Assembly (NCBI GenBank): GCA_947448725.1
Contig: CANFOM010000013.1
Coordinates: 1 to 64,000, forward strand
Direction of reading: 5' to 3'
Length of the DNA: 64,000 nt
From: Bacteroidota bacterium
Lineage (GTDB): Bacteria; Bacteroidota; Bacteroidia; Chitinophagales; Chitinophagaceae
A model generated the notes under the pieces. The model was not told where the DNA came from and searched no databases. It saw only the letters and a program-made list of their open reading frames with translations. A program made the position numbers and the translations under genes. Positions 16,694 through 26,793 of this stretch are shown here, piece after piece (the stretch's first letter is position 1; every line of letters starts with the position of its first letter).

Positions 16694-18973
16694 TTACATA
16701 TTAAACCAATAACTAAATTTAAAAATTAAGGCTCTGCTTTTATTTTTAAATAAGGGATCAGTAAAATAATTATCTGTATACACCAGGTAAAAATCGCTCA
16801 TAGGTTTAAATCTGTATTGTAAGCGACTATTAATATTAAAATTATTGCCTTGGGTATTGTATTGAATAAAAGTGGTCCAAAATAAACTAGTACTAAAGTC
16901 CCATTCAATTTTTGGTTGCAGTAAAACTAAATTGGTACTTCCATAGGGATTTGGGAATACGATATTGTTAAACGCTGCGCTTAAATTTAATTTAAAATGG
17001 GGTTGGCCTCTGTAATTAACGCCTAAAAGGATGCCTTTTACTTCTCCATTATAAAATTGTCCAATATTAATAGTGCTCTCAATTCCAAAAGATTTTCTCA
17101 TATCCGAAAAATAGATTACTTGGAGTTGATTGTATACATAATGTCCAGCTGGCAATGGAGTTGCATTGGTAAAGGAAATGGGGTACAGTAAATTTACTAT
17201 GGAGTTATTAAATCCTATTCCAAAGGAGGATGCATTTTTAAAATCAGATTCCATACCAAATTTTGTATCTGCTTGGTTGATGGAGTTGTCTGGATGTAAG
17301 GTGCTGAAATTATCAAGTTTGATAATAAATTTTCCAATAGGCCCAGTTGCGGGTAAAACCTTATAGTTGATAGAATTAAAAGCATTTTTAAAACCAAGTC
17401 GAATGCTGGTGTCTCTTACTGCATCATAATTATCTATCCCCTGAACAAATCCCATGTCGGTATAATAATTTTTACCAATATTCCCAATCAAGGTTACAAA
17501 GCTCCAGTGTTTAGATTCTTTCAAAAATCCAGTACTTGCATAAGTGTCTTGATCATCTATGTTCGCCTTAAAAGATTTATGAAAATCTGTCCAACTTTGG
17601 AAAGTGCCTGCTGTATTAGTGTATTCAAAACTAATACCTGCATTTCTGCCATAACGATCCAATGGATTTTTTTTAGCAGCTTCATCCGATATAAAATTCT
17701 CTCTATTTAAAAAGTAGGTTTTAATTACAGAACGCTTAAGTACACTTCTTTGAACAGTAAAAGCGGAAAAATTTTCAGCTGCGTAATTGCCTTGTTTTCC
17801 GGTTTGCATATTCATAATTCCAATACGGGTGGCTGGGTCAATATTGCCGGACATTCTAGCGCCAAATAAAATGGGAATTTTATTGCCATCTTTATCAAGT
17901 CCAATGGTTCGAGAATAAAAGGGTCTTATAAAAGGCATTCCAAAATTGGAAAACAAATCTGAATTCTCTAAAAAAAATGCTCTTTTCTCTGGCAGGAAAA
18001 TGCTATAACGAGTTAGGTTGGTTACTTGTTGGTCCACTTCTACTTGAGAAAAATCGGGGTTAACAGTTAGGTCTAAATTTAGAGAAGCGTTCAAAGCTAC
18101 TTTAGCATCAAACCCACCTGTTGCGGATGTATTTAATAATTTTCCATTTTCCTTATCTTCATTGCTATTGCCACTTAGGTAAGGAAGCAGGATGATATTT
18201 TTTGAAGTTTTAGGCGAGCCTGTACTTGGCCAGTTGAGCAAGCCCATGTATCCCAAATCGTAGGATTTAAATATAGGAGGCACTTTTGTCCATGTACTAA
18301 ATTCGTTGTTTTTGGCATCTACTCGAACAAAGTTCATTCCCCATTGCAATTGATCAGGCTTGTATCGAATCGATTTTAAGGGAATCATCACTTCTGCAAT
18401 CCAATAAGTGCCATAATCCTTGGTAGCCGAAAACCATTTACTATCCCAACTAAAAGAAGGTTGATCTTCGAAAGTATTACTTAATTGATCATCGGACTGC
18501 ACATTCAATGCACTTACTACAAAATAAAATCCATTTGTTTTTTTATTGAGTGGGTCTAACATTATCCCTACCGCGTCACTTCCAAAATGACCAATATCCC
18601 TTTTTAAACCTTTAATGAGCGCCTTACCACTATCGTATACTTTAAATCCAAAATAAATATTTTCATTATCATAAGTAATACGAACTTCTGTTTGATGTTT
18701 TGCCTCCCCCACATCATTGGGATATTTTTTATTAAAACTTTTCGCAATTTCTGTACTGGCCCAAACTGGCTCGTCCAAAATACCATCAATTTTAATGGGA
18801 GCCGTGGTGGGATGAATATTGAATTGAAAACTTTTTTGAAATTCAGATAAGTTCTGCGCGCCAATAGTAAGGCTCGAAAAGAGCATAACAATTATAAAGG
18901 TATGTTTGAAACTAAAATTGCTCAATAGAATATTTATTAGGGTGCAATATCCTTTTTGTAACGCTAACAGCAT
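16694..18973 (-). CDS. DUF5916 outer-membrane-type protein (copy B)
   Basis: A paralogue of copy A with the same layout: signal sequence, CBM9-like domain (IDGILDEPVWAS) and DUF5916 barrel-like region ending in FSYWFNM. From the first ATG it has 759 residues. That start may be too early: the first 16 codons align with the untranslated leader of copy A, and a TTG at 18925 would give a cleaner signal peptide (MSNFSFKHTFIIVMLFSS). The gene lies directly downstream of trmD on the same strand. Function unknown; two adjacent copies imply either dosage or divergence. Confidence 0.85.
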   Translation of the reverse strand: MLLALQKGYCTLINILLSNFSFKHTFIIVMLFSSLTIGAQNLSEFQKSFQFNIHPTTAPIKIDGILDEPVWASTEIAKSFNKKYPNDVGEAKHQTEVRITYDNENIYFGFKVYDSGKALIKGLKRDIGHFGSDAVGIMLDPLNKKTNGFYFVVSALNVQSDDQLSNTFEDQPSFSWDSKWFSATKDYGTYWIAEVMIPLKSIRYKPDQLQWGMNFVRVDAKNNEFSTWTKVPPIFKSYDLGYMGLLNWPSTGSPKTSKNIILLPYLSGNSNEDKENGKLLNTSATGGFDAKVALNASLNLDLTVNPDFSQVEVDQQVTNLTRYSIFLPEKRAFFLENSDLFSNFGMPFIRPFYSRTIGLDKDGNKIPILFGARMSGNIDPATRIGIMNMQTGKQGNYAAENFSAFTVQRSVLKRSVIKTYFLNRENFISDEAAKKNPLDRYGRNAGISFEYTNTAGTFQSWTDFHKSFKANIDDQDTYASTGFLKESKHWSFVTLIGNIGKNYYTDMGFVQGIDNYDAVRDTSIRLGFKNAFNSINYKVLPATGPIGKFIIKLDNFSTLHPDNSINQADTKFGMESDFKNASSFGIGFNNSIVNLLYPISFTNATPLPAGHYVYNQLQVIYFSDMRKSFGIESTINIGQFYNGEVKGILLGVNYRGQPHFKLNLSAAFNNIVFPNPYGSTNLVLLQPKIEWDFSTSLFWTTFIQYNTQGNNFNINSRLQYRFKPMSDFYLVYTDNYFTDPLFKNKSRALIFKFSYWFNM

Positions 18974-19014
18974 TAATTAGTTACGGAAATTTAATAAAAA
19001 AATGTACAAACGGT

Positions 19015-19695
19015 TTATTCTCCGGCTAATAAGTCGGGACGGCGCTGTTGGGTTCGAACTAAGGCCTGTTCTTGTCTCCATGCTTCCACTTTTTTGGGAT
19101 CGCCCGTAAGTAAAATGGGCGGTACCTCAAGACCCCTAAAACTGGCTGGTCTAGAAAACACAGGAGGTGCCAATAAATTATCTTGGAAAGAATCGGTTAA
19201 AGCAGATGTTTCATCATTTAAGACTCCGGGAATAATTCGGCCAATGGCATCTACTACAACAGCCGCTGCCAATTCACCACCACTTAAAACATAATCACCA
19301 ATAGATATTTCACGCGTAACATACAAGTCTCTAATTCTTTGGTCGATGCCTTTGTAATGACCGCAAATAATTAATATTCTATTTTTTAAAGAAAGGGTGT
19401 TGGCTTGTTTTTGATCAAATGTTTTTCCATCGGGGGTTAAAAAAATTATTTCATCAAATTTTTCTGTGGCTTGTAATTCATCAATGGCGTTGGCTAGGGG
19501 TTCACACATCATCACCATACCTGCACCACCCCCATATTGGTAATCATCTACCTGCCCATGTTTGTTGATGGCCCATTTTCTAAGGGTATGCAACTTAATA
19601 GTGAGCAGTCCTTTTTCCTGCGCCCTTTTCATAATACTATGTTCAAAGGGGCTGGTTAATAATTCTGGCAATACCGTTAAAATTTCAATGGTCAT
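19015..19695 (-). CDS. trmD: tRNA (guanine-37-N1)-methyltransferase TrmD
   Basis: TrmD methylates G37 next to the anticodon and prevents frameshifting. The 226-residue SPOUT protein shows DDYQYGGGAGMVMMCEP, ILICGHYKGIDQR (about 108-120) and the knot motif GDYVLSGGELAA. In many bacteria trmD follows rpsP and rimM. Here those two genes are about 7 kb away on the other strand, and trmD sits between an S4 gene and the DUF5916 pair. A copy of its last codons survives at 16517-16564. Confidence 0.96.
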   Translation of the reverse strand: MTIEILTVLPELLTSPFEHSIMKRAQEKGLLTIKLHTLRKWAINKHGQVDDYQYGGGAGMVMMCEPLANAIDELQATEKFDEIIFLTPDGKTFDQKQANTLSLKNRILIICGHYKGIDQRIRDLYVTREISIGDYVLSGGELAAAVVVDAIGRIIPGVLNDETSALTDSFQDNLLAPPVFSRPASFRGLEVPPILLTGDPKKVEAWRQEQALVRTQQRRPDLLAGE

Positions 19696-19699
19696 GGTG

Positions 19700-19707
19700 C
19701 AAAGTTA
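19700..19707 (-). promoter_or_regulatory. -7 element of trmD, next to the start codon
   Basis: TAACTTTG (minus strand) fits TAnnTTTG, overlaps the S4 gene stop codon and ends four bases before the trmD ATG. A transcript from here would be leaderless; otherwise trmD is read from the S4 gene transcript. Confidence 0.45.
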
Positions 19708-20109
19708 ATCTAATAATTCACCCAAATCGCGTCGGTCTTTTTTAGTGGGTCTGCCAATTTTACTTAAACGTTTTCCTGTTTGAAAGCTGGAGGCTACTTG
19801 TCTTACACGTTCTATTTCTTCGATAGGGGTAAGGTCTTCATAGTATTTAATGGCTTCTGCATAGGCCATTCTAGATTCTAATAGCTGCGTCACTTTAAGC
19901 ACCCAATTTTTATGTTCAGTTCTTGCCTCATATTCATCCCCTACTACAACATTGCGAGAAGCTTTAACCGATTCCCCTTTCATTTTAACCCTTCCTTTAT
20001 CAATGGCTTCCGTAGCTTGAGTTCTTGTTTTAAACACACGTATAGACCAGAGGTACTTGTCTAATCTTATTTTTTGTTTTCCTGTTTTTACGACAGTTGG
20101 CCCCTTCAT
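19705..20109 (-). CDS. S4 domain RNA-binding protein (Hsp15-like)
   Basis: A 134-residue protein with an S4 RNA-binding domain (about 10-70: KIRLDKYLWSIRVFKTRTQA) followed by a basic tail (GRPTKKDRRDLGELLD). This is the layout of Hsp15 (HslR), which binds stalled 50S subunits carrying peptidyl-tRNA. It sits nine bases from trmD and three from the dipeptidase gene, in one tight minus-strand unit. The assignment rests on domain and length; the exact RNA target is inferred. Confidence 0.88.
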   Translation of the reverse strand: MKGPTVVKTGKQKIRLDKYLWSIRVFKTRTQATEAIDKGRVKMKGESVKASRNVVVGDEYEARTEHKNWVLKVTQLLESRMAYAEAIKYYEDLTPIEEIERVRQVASSFQTGKRLSKIGRPTKKDRRDLGELLD

Positions 20110-20112
20110 ACT

Positions 20113-21483
20113 TTATGCTTTTTTTGCTGCAAAAAATTGATGGAAATAAGGAATGGTTTCAATGCCCTTGTAAAAATTGACAATATCATACTTCTCATTG
20201 GGGCTATGTAAATTATCACTGTCTAATCCAAATCCCATAAATACAATTTTTAATCCCAATTCTTTTTCAAACAAAGAACAGATAGGAATACTTCCTCCAC
20301 CACGCACTGGAATCGGTTCTTTTCCAAAAGTGGTGGCAATGGCTTTGGCTGCACTTTGATATTCGTGTGAATCAATAGGAGTGATATAAGGTTCGCCTCC
20401 ATGATGTTCAAATGCATGAACAGTTATATTAGCTGGAGCTATTTTTTTAAAATGCGCCAATAACATTGCTGTAATTTTTTCTGAAGACTGATTGGGTACT
20501 AATCGGCAGGAAATTTTTGCAAATGCTTTGGAAGGTAATACCGTTTTAGCACCTTCGCCGGTATAACCACCCCAGATACCATTCAGTTCTAAAGTGGGTC
20601 TTATTCCTGTGCGTTCATTGGTGCTGTATCCCTTTTCACCCCATACATTTTGAATGCCTAAGTCGGCTTTGTATTCGGCTTCGTCAAATGGAGCTTCTGC
20701 CATTTTTTTTCTTTCTGCTTCGGTGGATGCTATTACATCATCATAAAAACCAGGAATAGTAATGTGATTATTTTCATCATGACAAGAAGCAATCATTTTA
20801 GAAAGGATAGTAATAGGATTGGCCACTGCTCCTCCATACACTCCACTATGCAAATCTCGATTCGGGCCAGTAATTTCTAATTCAATATAACTTAAACCTC
20901 TCACGCCAATATCAATTGATGGTGCATCCATGCTGATCATAGCGGTATCACTAATTAATATCACATCAGCTTTTAATAATTCGTTATGTGTTTTTACGAA
21001 ACTGGCTAAATTAGGGCTACCTATTTCTTCTTCTCCTTCAATAATAAATTTAATATTGGTGCACATCGAATTGGTTTGGGTCATTAATTCCAAAGCTTTT
21101 ACGTGCATATAAAATTGCCCCTTGTCATCGCAGGCGCCTCTTGCGAAAATTTTACCGTCTTTAATAGTGGGTTCAAATGGACTGCTATGCCACAGTTCCA
21201 AAGGATCGGCCGGTTGTACATCGTAGTGGCCGTATACTAATACAGTGGGGAAGCTAGGGTCTACCATTATTTCACCATATACAATGGGATGGCCTTCGGT
21301 TTCATAAATTTTGGTGATAGGTGCCCCCGCCGCTTTTAAGGATGCTTCTACTGCTTTTGCACAGGCAATCATATCCCCATTATTTTCACTCTTTGCACTA
21401 ATACTAGGTATGCGCAATAAAGTTAAAAGCTCTTCTAAAAACCTTTCTTTGTGTTGCTCTTGATAAACTTTCCATGGATTCAT
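20113..21483 (-). CDS. M20 family dipeptidase
   Basis: The zinc dipeptidase has 456 residues from ATG 21483 (MNPWKVYQEQHKERF). Metal ligands are visible: His87 in VYGHYDVQPADP, Asp119 in GACDDKGQ and the Glu pair 151-152 in IEGEEEIGS. The dimerisation 'lid' lies between about 205 and 355. It belongs to the cytosolic CNDP/PepV-like group that cleaves short peptides. A longer frame to 21606 overlaps the CDF gene and was rejected. Confidence 0.93.
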   Translation of the reverse strand: MNPWKVYQEQHKERFLEELLTLLRIPSISAKSENNGDMIACAKAVEASLKAAGAPITKIYETEGHPIVYGEIMVDPSFPTVLVYGHYDVQPADPLELWHSSPFEPTIKDGKIFARGACDDKGQFYMHVKALELMTQTNSMCTNIKFIIEGEEEIGSPNLASFVKTHNELLKADVILISDTAMISMDAPSIDIGVRGLSYIELEITGPNRDLHSGVYGGAVANPITILSKMIASCHDENNHITIPGFYDDVIASTEAERKKMAEAPFDEAEYKADLGIQNVWGEKGYSTNERTGIRPTLELNGIWGGYTGEGAKTVLPSKAFAKISCRLVPNQSSEKITAMLLAHFKKIAPANITVHAFEHHGGEPYITPIDSHEYQSAAKAIATTFGKEPIPVRGGGSIPICSLFEKELGLKIVFMGFGLDSDNLHSPNEKYDIVNFYKGIETIPYFHQFFAAKKA

Positions 21484-21497
21484 GAGAATATATTTTT

Positions 21498-22481
21498 CTA
21501 TAATTGATGTTTGTGATTGGATAAAACATTTTCCATCGTCCAATCTAATTTTTTCTGAAAAGAGTGTTGTCTTTTTTCGCAATCTTGAATCGTGCAAATA
21601 GCACAACTAAATGGCATGCACCCATCTATATGAATAAAAAATTCCACACTATCTCCAAATTTCTTTTTTATTAAATCTGTAAATTGGTCCATTACAAGAT
21701 GTGCTTCGTGAACGTTTAAATACCATGGCATGGTTAAGTGGCAATCAATATGCATTAAGGCGCCGTATTTGATTACTCTTAAATTATGGAGATCTATCCA
21801 ACTATCATTTCGGTTGGCATTAATTTCTGCAATTGCATTTTCCAATAAGGCCATATCCGCTTCGTCCATAATGCCTGCAAGAGAAGCGCGCAAAATTTTA
21901 TATCCATCATATACAACCCATCCTCCAAGAAGTAGTGCAATCACTGAGTCCACTTTTTGTATATTGGTAATTATTAAAATTAATATACCTATAGCCACGG
22001 AAATGGTTGTAAAAAAATCAATCAAAAATAACTTTCCACTGGTCACCAATGCCATTGAATTATTTTTCTTTCCAATGCGCATCACATACAAAGCTGTAAT
22101 AATATTAATTAAGGCAATGACTATTAAAAGCCAAAATCCATTACCTAAATTATGCAAGGTTCCTGGTTCTATAAAACTATCAATAGCTTTATAGATAATT
22201 AAGCATCCTACACCTATAATTAAACTTCCTTGAAAAGCCGACGACACAAATTCTGCTTTACCATGTCCATAGGGATGATCTTTATCCTTTGGCTTAGCAA
22301 CTATAAACATGCTATAAGAGCCAACAATGGTCGCAATAATATTCATAACGCTTTCCAATGTATCTGATAAAACAGACATAGAATGGGTTATAAAAAAAGC
22401 AGCAACTTTTAGTGCAAATACAAAAACAGTTAAACCTGTTAAAGTATATTGAATCTTTAAATTTTGTTTTGACTTGTGCAC
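21498..22481 (-). CDS. Cation diffusion facilitator (CDF) transporter
   Basis: A 327-residue inner-membrane metal/proton antiporter with about six helices and the DHPYGHGKAEFVSS motif (about 68-81). A cytoplasmic C-terminal domain carries extra cysteines: C288, C293, C296 and C301 (C-X4-C-X2-C-X4-C). The TM5 site reads SGKLFLID. In the family, as I recall it, His occupies the place of Leu151, so one metal ligand seems changed. The start is GTG at 22481. The metal cannot be named from sequence. It lies 14 bases upstream of the dipeptidase ATG. Confidence 0.88.
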   Translation of the reverse strand: MHKSKQNLKIQYTLTGLTVFVFALKVAAFFITHSMSVLSDTLESVMNIIATIVGSYSMFIVAKPKDKDHPYGHGKAEFVSSAFQGSLIIGVGCLIIYKAIDSFIEPGTLHNLGNGFWLLIVIALINIITALYVMRIGKKNNSMALVTSGKLFLIDFFTTISVAIGILILIITNIQKVDSVIALLLGGWVVYDGYKILRASLAGIMDEADMALLENAIAEINANRNDSWIDLHNLRVIKYGALMHIDCHLTMPWYLNVHEAHLVMDQFTDLIKKKFGDSVEFFIHIDGCMPFSCAICTIQDCEKRQHSFQKKLDWTMENVLSNHKHQL

Positions 22482-22519
22482 AGGGCTTCGTTATATATAA
22501 TTACACTAAAAGACTTTGT

Positions 22520-23254
22520 TTAATGCGTAGCTTCTGCAAATCTTTTTTGAACGTATTCCCAGTTTACTAAATTCCACCAGGCGTTGATGTAATCGGGGCG
22601 TTTGTTTTGGTACTTTAAATAATAAGCATGCTCCCAAACATCTAGTCCTAAAATAGGACTACCTTTTGTTTCTGCAATATCCATGAGTGGATTATCTTGA
22701 TTGGGTGTTGAGCTCACTGCTAAGCTACCATCTGTTTTTACGACCAACCAAGCCCAACCACTTCCAAATCTTGTTTTTGCTGCATCGCCAAAGGCCGTTT
22801 TAAAAGCATCAAAACTGCCAAAGGTTTTTGTGATGGCTTCGGCTAATGCACCTGTAGGTGTTGTGGCAGGAGCGGGCTTCATTAATTGCCAAAATAATTC
22901 ATGGTTATAATGTCCGCCTGCATTGTTTCTCATTTTTGGAGAATAATGAGCAATATTTTTAAGTAAATCAGTTAAGCCAGTTGTATTGGTATCAACTTTT
23001 TCTGCAACACAAGCATCTGCTAAATTTTTTGCATAAGCAGCGGCGTGTTTGGTATAATGAATCTCCATGGTCATTGCATCAATGAAAGGTTCTAAAGCTG
23101 CATATCCATAAGGCAATGGTTGTTGTACATATTCATTTGAATTCATCAAAATGGATGGACTCAATTTTGAAATAATAGGTAGGGTGGCTATAGCCATTCC
23201 AGCTTTACCAGATGTTTTTAAAAACTGGCGACGGTTTTGAGTGTTGTTTGACAT
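22520..23254 (-). CDS. Superoxide dismutase (Fe/Mn) with Tat signal
   Basis: This enzyme dismutes superoxide to peroxide and oxygen. The 244-residue protein has metal ligands His66, His118, Asp205 and His209 ([12 protein letters not shown]) and the GSGWAWLV signature. The N terminus has a twin-arginine signal ([13 protein letters not shown], then a hydrophobic stretch), so the enzyme should be exported folded to the periplasm. Sequence cannot settle iron or manganese. It sits five bases before the LptF/G gene. Confidence 0.93.
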   Translation of the reverse strand: MSNNTQNRRQFLKTSGKAGMAIATLPIISKLSPSILMNSNEYVQQPLPYGYAALEPFIDAMTMEIHYTKHAAAYAKNLADACVAEKVDTNTTGLTDLLKNIAHYSPKMRNNAGGHYNHELFWQLMKPAPATTPTGALAEAITKTFGSFDAFKTAFGDAAKTRFGSGWAWLVVKTDGSLAVSSTPNQDNPLMDIAETKGSPILGLDVWEHAYYLKYQNKRPDYINAWWNLVNWEYVQKRFAEATH

Positions 23255-23258
23255 AAAA

Positions 23259-24686
23259 TTATTTTTTAAAGTACTTCCGTAAAGTTACTTTAATTGGATG
23301 TAAAAGTCGGTAGTAAAATTCCTGGTTAAACAACTGCGAATCACGCATGGCCTTATAGGTTAAAAATAGCCCGATGGGTATCAATACTACGGAAGACATC
23401 CACATGCCAAAATACACTGTCCACTCGCCCGATTTAGCAAATTTTTCACCAAAATTATTGAGCAAGAAAAAGATCACAAAAAAGATGATAGCCAATACCA
23501 TTGGGGTACCCAGGCCACCTTTTCTAATAATAGACCCTAGTGGTGCACCAATTAAAAAAAGTACAATACAAGCAAAAGATAATGTAAACTTCCGATGCCA
23601 TTCAATGCCATGTAAGGAGGCCGCTGTCTCATTTTGCTTATAAATTTCAGTTAATGTTACCATACTGGATTGAATGGATGTAAACTGAAAGCCGGCTGTT
23701 TCAGTGATGCCTCTGGAAATGGAGTCTGGAATAATTTGTTTGAAATTAGTTAAATGCGGTATATTTTTTTGTGTTACAAAAACTTGGTTGCTGTCCTTGT
23801 ACAATAGGAAGCGTAAATAAGGGGAAATTTCATTGGCAATTTTTTTAATATAAATACTGTCTTTGCCATGCAGGGAATCAATGGCATTGCCCAATTGCCT
23901 AACACTGAGCATTTTTGGGTCATAAATATTATCCCCACTCTTATTCATCTCGAAACTTTTTAAGTCGAATATTTTTTTATATTCTTTAAAATAGAGTCTG
24001 GTGAATTCGGTATTGGTAGTAGCTCTTGCTCCTCTTTCTTGGTATCGCCAACCATTGTACATGATAAACTCTAAGAATTTTTTATTAGCAGAAACCCGCA
24101 TCACACCCGATTCGGCCATGATAAAATTATCTTGCAAGCCGTATCTTTTTTCAAATATGACAATATCGTGCATGATACTATCATTACTTTCTTTCTTTCC
24201 AAGTTTAATCACATACCCATCAATTTTATCATAAAAAACACCTTCTTTTAAATCAATGGCAGGCTTGGCTACAATAATTTCATACTTCAAATTACTCAGC
24301 TTCATTTGCGTCACAGGAATAATATTATTGGCAAATAAAAAGGCGACACCCGCTAAGAAAATGGTGAACAAAAATAAGGGGCGCATAAATCGAACCAATG
24401 GAATGCCCGCTGCTTTAATTGCTATTAATTCAAAGCTTTCTCCCAAATTGCCAAAAGTCATAATCGATGAAAACAATAAGGCGAGCGGCAAGGCAGTGGT
24501 CATGGTGCTTACCGAAACCAATCCAATTAATTCCAATATGGTAAAAAGGTCCAAGCCTTTACCTACTAAGTCATCTATGTATAACCAAAAGAATTGCATG
24601 GTCAGCACAAATGTTGAAATAGCGAGTGCTGCCAAAAAAGGCCCTATAAAAGCCTTAAGAATTAGTATGTCTAATTTTTTGAACAA
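23259..24686 (-). CDS. LptF/LptG family permease
   Basis: A 475-residue YjgP/YjgQ-family protein with three N-terminal helices, a periplasmic beta-jellyroll region (about 130-360) and three C-terminal helices. Members are the membrane halves of the LptB2FG exporter that extracts lipopolysaccharide from the inner membrane. Motifs include [13 protein letters not shown] and [20 protein letters not shown]. Sequence does not say whether it is LptF or LptG. The start is TTG at 24686; no in-frame ATG fits. The superoxide dismutase gene follows five bases downstream. Confidence 0.88.
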   Translation of the reverse strand: MFKKLDILILKAFIGPFLAALAISTFVLTMQFFWLYIDDLVGKGLDLFTILELIGLVSVSTMTTALPLALLFSSIMTFGNLGESFELIAIKAAGIPLVRFMRPLFLFTIFLAGVAFLFANNIIPVTQMKLSNLKYEIIVAKPAIDLKEGVFYDKIDGYVIKLGKKESNDSIMHDIVIFEKRYGLQDNFIMAESGVMRVSANKKFLEFIMYNGWRYQERGARATTNTEFTRLYFKEYKKIFDLKSFEMNKSGDNIYDPKMLSVRQLGNAIDSLHGKDSIYIKKIANEISPYLRFLLYKDSNQVFVTQKNIPHLTNFKQIIPDSISRGITETAGFQFTSIQSSMVTLTEIYKQNETAASLHGIEWHRKFTLSFACIVLFLIGAPLGSIIRKGGLGTPMVLAIIFFVIFFLLNNFGEKFAKSGEWTVYFGMWMSSVVLIPIGLFLTYKAMRDSQLFNQEFYYRLLHPIKVTLRKYFKK

Positions 24687-24698
24687 TGCGATGTAGTG

Positions 24699-25082
24699 CT
24701 AACTACCAATGCGATGAAAGAGCTCTTTAATCTGATATTCCCAAAGCCTACTTTGGTCTTTTATTTCATTTTTTTCAGCAAAGTCTTTCACGATTAAAAT
24801 AGTTTGATTAGAGATTTCAGTTTTTTCTATTCTAAATTCGAAGTACTCATTTTTTTCGCCATGCAACCATTTAAACTTTATAAATTTATCTGGTTCTTGG
24901 TCTAATAATTCGGCCTTGTCTGGCACACCACCATTCCATGAAAAGCTAAATACATTTTCCCATTCGTCTACTTTATCAGCAAACCATTCTTGCAATCCAG
25001 ATGGGGTAGAAAGAAATTCAAAAAGAATATTGGGTGAACATCTCACTGGAAATTCAAGCGTAAATAATTGTTTCTTACTCAT
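24699..25082 (-). CDS. START-like/AHSA1 domain protein
   Basis: A 127-residue single-domain protein of the START-like (SRPBCC) superfamily. It shows FPVRCSPNILFEFLSTPSGLQEWFADKV with a central beta-sheet region and a C-terminal helix ending LFHRIGS. Such folds bind small hydrophobic molecules or help Hsp90-like partners; no specific ligand is evident. It starts the minus-strand run that continues into the LptF/G gene, and diverges from ffh across 270 bases. Confidence 0.82.
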   Translation of the reverse strand: MSKKQLFTLEFPVRCSPNILFEFLSTPSGLQEWFADKVDEWENVFSFSWNGGVPDKAELLDQEPDKFIKFKWLHGEKNEYFEFRIEKTEISNQTILIVKDFAEKNEIKDQSRLWEYQIKELFHRIGS

Positions 25083-25326
25083 ATATGACTAGCTCCTCTT
25101 TATTATTGATTCGTTTAGTGCAATAATATTAAATAAAGGGTATGTTCCAACTATTTTTTATTGATTATTAGTTAACAAACTGTCAAGACCAAGTTAATTC
25201 TTATAATATATCTATATAAAATATTGATAATCAATAACTTAAAGCTAATTTAAAGATTAAAAATGAATGCCTAAATAAAGTATTTATACTTAGTCAATTG
25301 TTAGTGTTTCACTCCTTTGGTTCACT

Positions 25327-25334
25327 TATCTTTG
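25327..25334 (+). promoter_or_regulatory. -7 element of ffh
   Basis: TATCTTTG fits TAnnTTTG, 18 bases before the ffh ATG, in the 270-bp divergent gap (25083-25352). The rest of the gap is AT-rich; I recognised neither an SRP RNA nor another gene in it. Confidence 0.5.
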
Positions 25335-25352
25335 CTGCCCTAAAGTAATTGT

Positions 25353-26684
25353 ATGTTTAATAGTTTAAGTGAAAAATTAGAATCTGCGTTTAAACACCTA
25401 AAAGGTCAGGCGAGAATTAATGAATTAAATGTTGCCAATACTTTAAAAGACATCCGAAAAGCATTGTTAGATGCAGATGTCAATTTTAAAATTGCCAAAG
25501 AATTTACAGATAGCATTAAAGAAAAAGCCATTGGCGAAAAAGTAATCAATGCCATTAGTCCTGGTCAATTGATGACTAAAATAGTTCAGGATGAATTAAC
25601 TGCTTTAATGGGTGCCGAGGCGTCTATGTTGGATTTGTCTAAAAGTCCAACTATTATATTAGTAGCGGGCTTGCAAGGTTCGGGTAAAACTACTTTTTCT
25701 GGTAAGTTAGCTACTTATTTAAAAGCACAAAAAAAATCACCACTATTGGTGGCGGCCGATATTTACCGACCAGCTGCGATGGATCAATTAACTGTATTAG
25801 CAGAACAAATTGGAGTAGATATTTTTGTAGAGCGTGAAAATAAAGACGCAGTTTCTATTGCGCAGAATGCAATAGCTTATGCAAAAGCGAATAATAAAAA
25901 TGTAATTATTATAGATACCGCAGGTCGTTTAGCGGTGGATGAGCTGATGATGAATGAGGTAGCGAATATTAAAAATGCAATACAACCACAAGAAATTTTA
26001 TTTGTAGTGGATGCCATGACAGGGCAAGACGCAGTCAATACAGCAAAGGCTTTCAACGATCGATTAGATTTTACTGGAGTCGTATTAACAAAATTAGATG
26101 GGGATACCAGAGGAGGTGCGGCGCTTTCCATTAAGTACACGGTAAATAAACCTATTAAGTTTATGAGCAGTGGAGAGAAAATGGAAACCTTGGATATTTT
26201 TTATCCAGAGCGTATGGCGCAAAGAATTTTAGGCATGGGTGATATTACTTCCTTGGTGGAAAAAGCACAAGCACAATTTGACGAAGCAGAAGCTAAAAAA
26301 TTAGAGAAAAAAATTCGAAAAAATCAATTCGACTTTGAAGATTTTTTAACCCAGATTCAGCAAATTAAAAAGATGGGCAATTTGAAAGATCTTATGGGCA
26401 TGATTCCAGGGATGGGAAAAAGTTTAAAAGACATTGACATTAAAGACGATGCTTTTAAAGGAGTAGAAGCCATCATACAATCCATGACCGTCGTGGAAAG
26501 ACGAAATCCTGATGTTTTAAATCCGAGTAGAAAACAAAGAATAGCCAAAGGGGCAGGTAAAGACCTAGGGGAAATCAATGCATTCATCAAGCAATTTGAC
26601 CAAATGAAGCAGATGATGAAGCAAATGAGTGGGTCTATGCCAGGAGGTCCAATGGGGGGTAAAATGCCAGGATTAAGAAGGTAA
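25353..26684 (+). CDS. ffh: Signal recognition particle protein Ffh
   Basis: Ffh binds signal sequences and 4.5S RNA and delivers ribosomes to FtsY. The 443 residues are complete. The N domain (about 1-90) is followed by the G domain with GLQGSGKT (106-113), DTAGR (188-192) and TKLDGD (246-251). The Met-rich M domain starts near 300 and ends MKQMMKQMSGSMPGG. The gene is followed by rpsP and rimM, translation genes on the same strand, but rpsP has its own promoter-like element. Confidence 0.97.
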   Translation: MFNSLSEKLESAFKHLKGQARINELNVANTLKDIRKALLDADVNFKIAKEFTDSIKEKAIGEKVINAISPGQLMTKIVQDELTALMGAEASMLDLSKSPTIILVAGLQGSGKTTFSGKLATYLKAQKKSPLLVAADIYRPAAMDQLTVLAEQIGVDIFVERENKDAVSIAQNAIAYAKANNKNVIIIDTAGRLAVDELMMNEVANIKNAIQPQEILFVVDAMTGQDAVNTAKAFNDRLDFTGVVLTKLDGDTRGGAALSIKYTVNKPIKFMSSGEKMETLDIFYPERMAQRILGMGDITSLVEKAQAQFDEAEAKKLEKKIRKNQFDFEDFLTQIQQIKKMGNLKDLMGMIPGMGKSLKDIDIKDDAFKGVEAIIQSMTVVERRNPDVLNPSRKQRIAKGAGKDLGEINAFIKQFDQMKQMMKQMSGSMPGGPMGGKMPGLRR

Positions 26685-26716
26685 TTGATTGATAATCAGC
26701 CTTTTTTAGGATAAAC

Positions 26717-26747
26717 TTGCATGGTATTCCCCTTTCTCCTATATTTG
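26717..26747 (+). promoter_or_regulatory. rpsP promoter with -33 and -7 elements
   Basis: TTG at 26717-26719 and TATATTTG at 26740-26747 are separated by 20 bases, the best-spaced Bacteroidota promoter in the window. The predicted leader before the ATG at 26794 is about 40 bases. Confidence 0.6.
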
Positions 26748-26793
26748 CATCCAGTTAACCCTATTTAATAACGCCTATAAATTTCTATTTAAA

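Noticed and set aside
21484..21606. N-terminal extension of the M20 dipeptidase
   Set aside because: The extra 41 residues overlap the CDF gene and match nothing in the family; MNPWKVYQ at 21483 is the normal start.
21730..22194. 154-codon plus-strand frame over the CDF gene
   Set aside because: It is antisense to membrane helices of a confident transporter and has no independent support.
6561..25082. The long minus-strand run as a genomic island or defence region
   Set aside because: Its genes are housekeeping or common Bacteroidota families, with no integrase, transposase, tRNA boundary or composition change that I can see.
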